Origin: Verrucomicrobiia bacterium
GTDB taxonomy: Bacteria; Verrucomicrobiota; Verrucomicrobiia; JABWAM01
DNA length: 18,259 nucleotides
Assembly: GCA_013360985.1 (NCBI GenBank)
Contig: JABWAM010000015.1
Coordinates: 1-18,259 of the forward strand
Reading direction: 5' to 3'
Shown: positions 14,176 through 18,259 of the stretch, piece after piece
Layout of the letters: the number at the start of each line of letters is the position of its first letter
Numbering within the stretch: position 1 is the first letter of the stretch
The notes under the pieces: model-generated
The model's input: only the letters and a program-made list of their open reading frames with translations
Database searches by the model: none
What the model was told of the DNA's origin: nothing
Made by a program: the position numbers and the translations under genes

Positions 14176-14982
14176 ATGGCCGACTCCTCCTCATCCTCCC
14201 AACGCCGTTTCGGCGATCTGCGGCGCGGCTTCACCACCCTCCTTCGCGATCCCGAATGGTTTCCCAAAATCATCCTCGCCGGCATCCTCCTCATCAACCC
14301 CCTCGTCGTCGCCTTCGCGCCAGGTTGGTTTGCGAACTCGGGCCCTGCTTGGGTGCGTGCCGCCTTCCCGTGGCTCGTGCTTCTCAACGCCCTGACTTTT
14401 TGGTTCCCGCTCGGGTTCACCTTTGAAGTCCTGCGCCGCGCGCGCAGCGGCAAGGGCGATCAGTTGCCCGACTGGACGCCCTCTCTCCTCCCGCGCTACG
14501 CGCGCGAAGGCGCCGTCAAACTCTTCCTCTCGATCTTCACCCTCATCCTTCCCGTCGGGATCTGGACGGCGTTCGCGTGGCTCCTGATGGGAAAGATCTG
14601 CGGTCTCCCCGATGGAATCCTCGGTCTCGCCGCCGGCGCCGGGCTTTGGGTCGCCGTCCCCTTCTGCGCGGTGGCCTGCTGCCGTTGGCTCGATGGCGCA
14701 TCCGTCGCTTCGGCAGCGCTCAACTACGCGGAAAACTGGCGTCGCTTCCGTGCGCGCGCCTCGGACTACCTCCTCGCCTCCGCCTTCCTTGCCGGCGTGA
14801 ACTCGGTGACATGCTCCCTCTTCTATACGATCCCTCTCGGCGCGGTCTTCGGACTCTGTCTGGTGGACACCTGGTTCGGTCCGATCTACGCCGAGACGGT
14901 GGACCTCCCCGCCTCCTCTCGCGCGGAAAACTCGAACCTCCACTCGACGGACGTCGGCGCCTCGGAATCTGTGCGCGCATGA
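14176..14982 (+). CDS. DUF4013-like multi-pass membrane protein
   Basis: The 268-residue product has hydrophobic segments at about 33-48, 60-85, 115-140, 150-175 and 205-235, and charged loops. The N-terminal GDLRRGFTTLLRDPEWFPKIILAGI and the loop GDQLPDWTPSLLPRYAREGAVKLF fit the DUF4013 family, whose members carry a conserved LP-(D/E)-W after the second membrane segment. No enzymatic motif is visible and no function is established. It follows the SirB1-like gene by 6 bp, and its stop overlaps the ATG of rfbD (ATGA), so the three are probably translated together. Confidence 0.68.
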   Translation: MADSSSSSQRRFGDLRRGFTTLLRDPEWFPKIILAGILLINPLVVAFAPGWFANSGPAWVRAAFPWLVLLNALTFWFPLGFTFEVLRRARSGKGDQLPDWTPSLLPRYAREGAVKLFLSIFTLILPVGIWTAFAWLLMGKICGLPDGILGLAAGAGLWVAVPFCAVACCRWLDGASVASAALNYAENWRRFRARASDYLLASAFLAGVNSVTCSLFYTIPLGAVFGLCLVDTWFGPIYAETVDLPASSRAENSNLHSTDVGASESVRA

Positions 14983-15833
14983 CGCAGCTCATCCTCGGCG
15001 CGGGCGGCATCCTGGGCAGCGCGCTGACGCGGCATAACGCCGCGCGCAAGATTCCTTGCGTCTCCGCTAAACACGCGGACCTCGATCTTTGTGATCCTCC
15101 GGCCATCGAGGCGGCCCTCGACCGATACGTTCCGTCCTGCGTCGTCAACGCGGCGGCCTTGACGGCCGTGGACCTCTGCGAAACCGAACGCGAACGCGCC
15201 TTCGAGGTCAACGCCGCCGCGCCCGCGCGCGCCGCCGCCGCCTGCCGCCGACGCGGGATTCGTTTCGTCCACATCAGCACTGATTACGTCTTCGACGGGC
15301 AGCTGCGTCGTCCCTACCGCGAGGAGGACTTCGCGCGTCCGCTCAGCGTCTACGGCGCCGCGAAACTCGAAGGCGAACGGCGCGTCCTCGCCGCCGACCC
15401 GTCGGCGCTCGTGATCCGCGTCGCTTGGGTGTTCGACTGCGGCGGACGAACGTTCCTTTGCCGCCTGCGCGAAATGCTTTTTTCCGAGGAAACGCTCCGC
15501 GTCGCCGACGACCGCACGGGTAACTGCACCTATGCCCCCGACCTTGCCGAAGCCATTGAAATCCTGATCGCGCGGCGCGCTTCAGGCCTTCTCCATTTCG
15601 CGAACCGAGGCGAACTCTCGTGGCGTGACTTCGCGGACGCCCTCGTCGCCGAAGCGCGACGCCTCGGTCGTCCGATCCGCTGCCGGAAGATCGAGCCGAT
15701 CTCCTCCGCCTCGCTGAATCTCGCCGCGCGGCGCCCTCCATATTCCGTTCTCGACACTTCGCGATACGAACGCCTCACGGGACGGACAATTCGCCCGTGG
15801 CGCGAAACCCTTTCCGCCTTCCTCCGAGAATAG
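14979..15833 (+). CDS. rfbD: dTDP-4-dehydrorhamnose reductase (RmlD/RfbD family)
   Basis: The 284-residue short-chain dehydrogenase has a shortened nucleotide-binding motif GAGGILGSAL at residues 7-16, then VVNAAALTAVDLCE, the FVHISTDYVFDG stretch and YGAAKLEGE with catalytic Tyr125 and Lys129. This combination is typical of RmlD, which makes the last reduction to dTDP-L-rhamnose for cell-surface polysaccharides. The C-terminal RRPPYSVLDTSRYERLTG resembles the family's conserved RP-x-x-S-x-L-D motif. The rmlA, rmlB and rmlC genes are not in the window. The start overlaps the stop of the upstream membrane-protein gene. The next gene is convergent, 13 bp away. Confidence 0.87.
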   Translation: MTQLILGAGGILGSALTRHNAARKIPCVSAKHADLDLCDPPAIEAALDRYVPSCVVNAAALTAVDLCETERERAFEVNAAAPARAAAACRRRGIRFVHISTDYVFDGQLRRPYREEDFARPLSVYGAAKLEGERRVLAADPSALVIRVAWVFDCGGRTFLCRLREMLFSEETLRVADDRTGNCTYAPDLAEAIEILIARRASGLLHFANRGELSWRDFADALVAEARRLGRPIRCRKIEPISSASLNLAARRPPYSVLDTSRYERLTGRTIRPWRETLSAFLRE

Positions 15834-15845
15834 TGGCGTGCCACT
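15832..15845. terminator. Short inverted repeat filling the convergent gap
   Basis: AGTGGC (15832-15837) and GCCACT (15840-15845) are perfect complements around two bases. They occupy the whole 13-bp space between the rfbD stop and the convergent gene's stop. A bidirectional terminator is possible, but there is no T-run on either side. Confidence 0.3.
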
Positions 15846-15846
15846 C

Positions 15847-16434
15847 TCAATCCTGCGTCAGCTCAAGATCGTCGAAAAGGACGGCGCGCGGATATTCCAA
15901 AAGGAAGAGACGCGCCTCGACGAAGGCCGTTCCGCTTGGAATCACCTGTTTCCCTCGCGCAAAATTCGGCGAGATGATCGTCTCGAAGAATCGCCAACCC
16001 GTCCCTTTCGGCATTGGGACGTAAAGGAAATTGCCTCTCCCTGAGCGCCCGCCAGAGAGCGGCATGCGTCGCGCGTCATACCACGCAAGCCCCACATAGA
16101 TGGGACTTTTCGGAGTCGTCGGATCGTCGCTGTTCAGCCATCCTGAAAAACGCACCGATTCCCCCGCCCGAATCGGAATCAGCTCCGAGAAAATCCCGTT
16201 GCCGCCTCCTTCGATCCGCAATACCTGCCTCCCTTGGCCTCCTATCCGCGTTCCGGCGACCAGAGAGATCCCCGCTACCGAAAAATCCGAGGCCTTCCAT
16301 CCGACGGGCAGCCCATCCGCCCGCGGCGTTGCCTCAAAGCCTCCCTGGACCAGCAAGTTCGCGCTTTCGACGCGGGCGGAGAAAAAAATCAACAGTCCGA
16401 ATGCGCATCCCAAACGCAGGGCCATCTGCGACAT
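15847..16434 (-). CDS. Secreted carbohydrate-binding-like protein
   Basis: The 195-residue product starts with a signal peptide (MSQMALRLGCAFGLLIFFSARVESA). It continues with NLLVQGGFE, ADGLPVGWKASDF, an ESVRFSGWLNSDD strand and VEARLFLLEYPRAVLFDDLELTQD. The N-x-x-x-(G)GFE opening, P-x-GW and the closing VLFDDLEL pattern are characteristic of beta-sandwich carbohydrate-binding-type modules found on secreted proteins. I see no catalytic motif, so binding to glycans or the envelope is the best guess, and the ligand is unknown. GTGAGGG just before the ATG may serve as a ribosome-binding site. A second ATG follows three codons later. The gene converges on rfbD and lies downstream of a short disrupted reading frame on the same strand. 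Confidence 0.7.
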   Translation of the reverse strand: MSQMALRLGCAFGLLIFFSARVESANLLVQGGFEATPRADGLPVGWKASDFSVAGISLVAGTRIGGQGRQVLRIEGGGNGIFSELIPIRAGESVRFSGWLNSDDPTTPKSPIYVGLAWYDARRMPLSGGRSGRGNFLYVPMPKGTGWRFFETIISPNFARGKQVIPSGTAFVEARLFLLEYPRAVLFDDLELTQD

Positions 16435-16464
16435 GCCCTCACTTCGCCGCGAATCCCGGGAAAT

Positions 16465-16669
16465 TCAAGCGCCAACGCCGTGCGCCGTGGCCTCGCGCGC
16501 GGCGAACGGCGGAAACGGGATGTGCGCCGACCGCCCAAGCCCCGCCAGGTTCACCCGAGCCTGGATCGGTCGCCCTTCGAGATTGACGGCGCGCACGAGG
16601 GCGCCCCCCCTGCGTCATCGGATGGATGAGCGGCGGACCGAGGCTGAAGTCGTCCTCTTGAATCTTCAT
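16465..16669 (-). pseudogene. Short coding remnant disrupted at a G7 tract
   Basis: On the minus strand an ATG at 16669 opens MKIQEDDFSLGPPLIHPMTQGG. At a run of seven G (plus strand C7, 16604-16610) the frame then turns into arginine-rich sequence ending at 16439. With one G fewer, translation would continue as ALVRAVNLEGRPIQ, then ARVNLAGLG and IPFPPFAAREA, to a stop at 16465-16467, about 67 residues in all. That second half has protein-like composition and the local codon bias. It is vaguely like the C-terminal end of a larger enzyme, but I do not recognise it. It may be a decayed gene fragment, a phase-variable small gene, or a sequencing error in the G tract. The rest of the 293-bp gap (16435-16727) shows no other gene. 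Confidence 0.35.
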
Positions 16670-16727
16670 GCTCCATTTTCAGGAAGGGCTTGCGCATTTG
16701 AAGCTTTGAGGATAGCCACTCCTTGCG

Positions 16728-17138
16728 ATGCCTGCGTCGCACACCTTCACTCTGCGCGTTCGCTACGGAGAAACCGATCAAATGGGCACGTTCTACAACG
16801 CCCGCGCGCTCGATTGGTTCGAGTGCGGCCGCACGGAACTTCTTCGGGCGCTCGGTCTGCCTTACGCCGAAATCGAAGAACGCGGGCTCTATCTTCCGGT
16901 CATCGAGGCGCACGTGGAATACCTGGGCCGCGCTCGCTACGACGACCTTCTCCGCGTGACGACCTCCGTGGAGTTTGCCGGCCGCGCGCGCCTGCGTTGC
17001 CCCGTCGAAATCGCGCACGCCGCCACCTCGGCGCCGGTCGTCAGGGGATGGACCGTTCATGCGTTCGCGGACCGTCAGGGACGCGTCGCGCGTCCTCCGC
17101 TCTGGCTCCTCACTCTTTTGGAAAAACCGTTTGTCTAG
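16728..17138 (+). CDS. Hotdog-fold acyl-CoA thioesterase (YbgC/4HBT family)
   Basis: The 136-residue cytosolic protein has the 4-hydroxybenzoyl-CoA thioesterase signature RVRYGETDQMGTFYNARALDWFECGRTELLR, with Asp17 at the catalytic position, followed by LPVIEAHVEYLGRARYDD. It should hydrolyse an acyl-CoA or acyl-ACP thioester. The chain-length or aromatic specificity cannot be judged. In many bacteria YbgC-type proteins sit near tol-pal genes, which are not seen here. Its last 29 bp overlap the 3' end of the convergent tmk gene. A weak TTGCGC at 16690, with 17-bp spacing to TAGCCA, could be its promoter, but I do not rely on it. Confidence 0.88.
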   Translation: MPASHTFTLRVRYGETDQMGTFYNARALDWFECGRTELLRALGLPYAEIEERGLYLPVIEAHVEYLGRARYDDLLRVTTSVEFAGRARLRCPVEIAHAATSAPVVRGWTVHAFADRQGRVARPPLWLLTLLEKPFV

Positions 17139-17802
17139 GCGCTGCGCGCGCCCCCTTCTCTCGCCCGCCGCGAAAACGCGCGGGAAGGAGCGCCTCGATC
17201 CGCGCGGCGACCTCCGCGATTCCCGCGCGCGCATCCACCAACTTGACGCGGCGCGGTTCGGCGCGCGCAAGGCCGCGAAACCCTTCGCGCACCAAACGAT
17301 AGAACGCCGCCTTTTGCGCCTCCATCCGATCCGCGCGACGCGTCTTCCCTCGCGCGCGGCGCAGACCCTCGACGGGATCGAGATCGAGCACGAACGTCAG
17401 ATCCGGCGCGAGCCCGCCCGTTGCAAAACGGTTCATGCGCTCGACGAACCCCCTCCCTAACGCGCGCCCAACTCCCTGATAAACGACCGAGGAATCCGCA
17501 TAACGATCGCTGATCACGATTTCTCCGCGGCGCAGCGCGGGGAGGATCACCTCGCGCGTATGCTGAGCCCGATTCGCGCCGAAAAGGAGGAGCTCGGCTT
17601 CTTCCGTCATCCCCTGCCCTGCGCGGCTAAACTGAAGAAGGTGCCGAATCCTCCGACCGAGCGACGTGACGCCTGGCTCCCGGGTCACGATCACCCGATG
17701 TCCCGCCCGGCGCAGGCGAGACGCCAAACGCCGGATTTGCGTGCTTTTCCCAGCTCCCTCCGACCCCTCAAACGTGATGAAATACCCCGTTCGTGCGCGC
17801 AC
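17110..17802 (-). CDS. tmk: Thymidylate kinase
   Basis: This cytosolic enzyme phosphorylates dTMP to dTDP. From the chosen GTG it has 230 residues. It shows FITFEGSEGAGKST (P-loop, about residues 8-21), TREPG, ISDRYADSSVVYQG (the DRY region contacting dTMP), FVLDLDPVEGLRRARGK and a lid with RRADRME. The open frame continues upstream to an ATG at 17886, but those first residues are encoded by the intergenic repeat and by unconserved sequence. The GTG at 17802, six codons before FITFEG, therefore fits the family better. No Shine-Dalgarno sequence helps decide. The C-terminal 20 residues are basic and exceed the usual ~210-residue length. The 3' end overlaps the convergent thioesterase gene by 29 bp. 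Confidence 0.9.
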   Translation of the reverse strand: MRARTGYFITFEGSEGAGKSTQIRRLASRLRRAGHRVIVTREPGVTSLGRRIRHLLQFSRAGQGMTEEAELLLFGANRAQHTREVILPALRRGEIVISDRYADSSVVYQGVGRALGRGFVERMNRFATGGLAPDLTFVLDLDPVEGLRRARGKTRRADRMEAQKAAFYRLVREGFRGLARAEPRRVKLVDARAGIAEVAARIEALLPARFRGGREKGARAAPRQTVFPKE

Positions 17803-17850
17803 CCGCCAAGATTCACGCGCGCGCCCGCGTCTCGCAAGCGCATTTGCGCC

Positions 17851-18259
17851 CCCAATCCACGGATCCGCCCCATTTTCCGAGAGCACCCCTCCTCATCATC
17901 CATCGAGGACCGTGTGGTGGGGGCGTATCGAGATTCCGGACTCCTCACCAGAAGGAGGCGGCGGCTCAGCCGACGGCCTCGCCCTCCCTGCTTGTCCCCC
18001 GCCCTCGCCGGGAGGGATCAGCGCGAGGGCGAGTGCGGAATGCGCCCTGCGTTCTCCGCGTCTCCGCGTGAACTCGGCCGGCGGCTTAAGTCCAAAATGT
18101 TGCGAGGGCGTCGCATGTTCCTCGACCGAGGATGGACTCCCCCCATGCCTTCCGCGGGGATCCCAAATCCACGGATCAGCTCCATTTTCAGAGAGATCCT
18201 TTCATCATCATCCATTGAGGATCGGAGGGGTGGGGCGTGTCGAGATTCCTGACTCCTCA
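17851..18259 (+). repeat. Dispersed modular intergenic repeat, copy 3 (altered core, second period cut by window end)
   Basis: The 5' module (17851-17950: ATCCACGGATC, CCATTTTCCGAGAG, CATCCATCGAGGACCG, GAGATTCCGGACTC) matches copy 2 read in reverse. GGCTCAGCCGACGGCCTCGCC (17963 on) follows, after which the core differs from copies 1 and 2. It contains a stem of two 9-base arms, 18000-18008 and 18023-18031, and the phrase TTCTCCGCGTCTCCGCGTGAA at 18052-18072. The shared 3' part resumes at GGCCGGCGGCTTAAGTCCAAAATG and runs to GCGGGGAT at 18161. A second 5' module then begins (18162-18259), with about a dozen differences from the first, and is cut by the window end. No gene is visible downstream of 17886 within the window. 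Confidence 0.85.
18000..18031. repeat. Stem-loop inside repeat copy 3
   Basis: CGCCCTCGC (18000-18008) pairs perfectly with GCGAGGGCG (18023-18031) over a 14-base loop. It takes the place of the GGCGCC-type stem in copies 1 and 2, so a strong stem is kept although its sequence is not. Confidence 0.6.

Noticed and set aside
16670..16690. GCTCCATTTTCAG upstream of the thioesterase gene matches 13 bases of the repeat's 5' module near 18179
   Set aside because: No similarity continues on either side, so a remnant of the repeat cannot be supported.
1..18259. Search for tRNA, rRNA, CRISPR arrays, transposases, integrases, toxin-antitoxin or phage defence genes
   Set aside because: No cloverleaf, no regular short direct repeats with spacers and no matching protein motifs were recognised by eye. 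A tRNAscan or Infernal run would be the decisive check.

Overview
The window is gene-dense, GC-rich chromosomal DNA (strong G/C preference at third codon positions, which also creates very long empty antisense frames). It has no rRNA, tRNA, CRISPR array, transposase or phage gene that I can recognise. The ferredoxin, the prepilin peptidase with a large inserted loop, the SirB1-like protein and the DUF4013 protein together suggest the Verrucomicrobiota/PVC group. That placement is an inference from protein style, because no marker gene is present.

Layout. 1-2511 (+): the 3' end of ribD (riboflavin), aroE (shikimate pathway) and a type IV prepilin peptidase. 2512-2791: a gap holding a conserved non-coding repeat and a possible promoter. 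2792-9787 (+): a tight three-gene polysaccharide cluster. It encodes a glycosidase-like/GT2 fusion, a GH18-like/CE4 deacetylase/GT2 three-part fusion, and an exported GH26-like glycosidase that starts inside the previous stop codon. 9788-10795 (-): asd, whose stop abuts the GH26 stop with no spacer. 10796-11237: a second, inverted repeat copy. 11238-12446 (+): an AGE-family sugar epimerase. 12615-14169 (+): a ferredoxin, a DUF721 (DciA-like) protein and a SirB1-like protein. 14176-15833 (+): a DUF4013 membrane protein overlapping rfbD. 15847-16434 (-): a secreted carbohydrate-binding-like protein, preceded by a short frameshifted coding remnant. 16728-17138 (+): a hotdog thioesterase, convergent and overlapping with tmk (-). 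17851-18259: a third repeat copy that runs off the window.

How the genes work together. The 2792-9787 cluster looks like a self-contained exopolysaccharide machine. It has two membrane glycosyltransferases, each fused to a glycosidase-like domain, one also carrying a polysaccharide deacetylase, plus a secreted endo-glycanase candidate. In domain content the second protein resembles PgaB and PgaC joined in one chain, which points to (but does not prove) an amino-sugar polymer. The AGE epimerase and rfbD may supply sugar precursors, but they are not in the same operon.

The most unusual non-coding feature is the dispersed modular repeat. Two copies lie in the same orientation relative to the downstream gene, and each is followed 18-19 bp later by a TTGACA box. 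The third has a different core and is starting a second period at the window edge.
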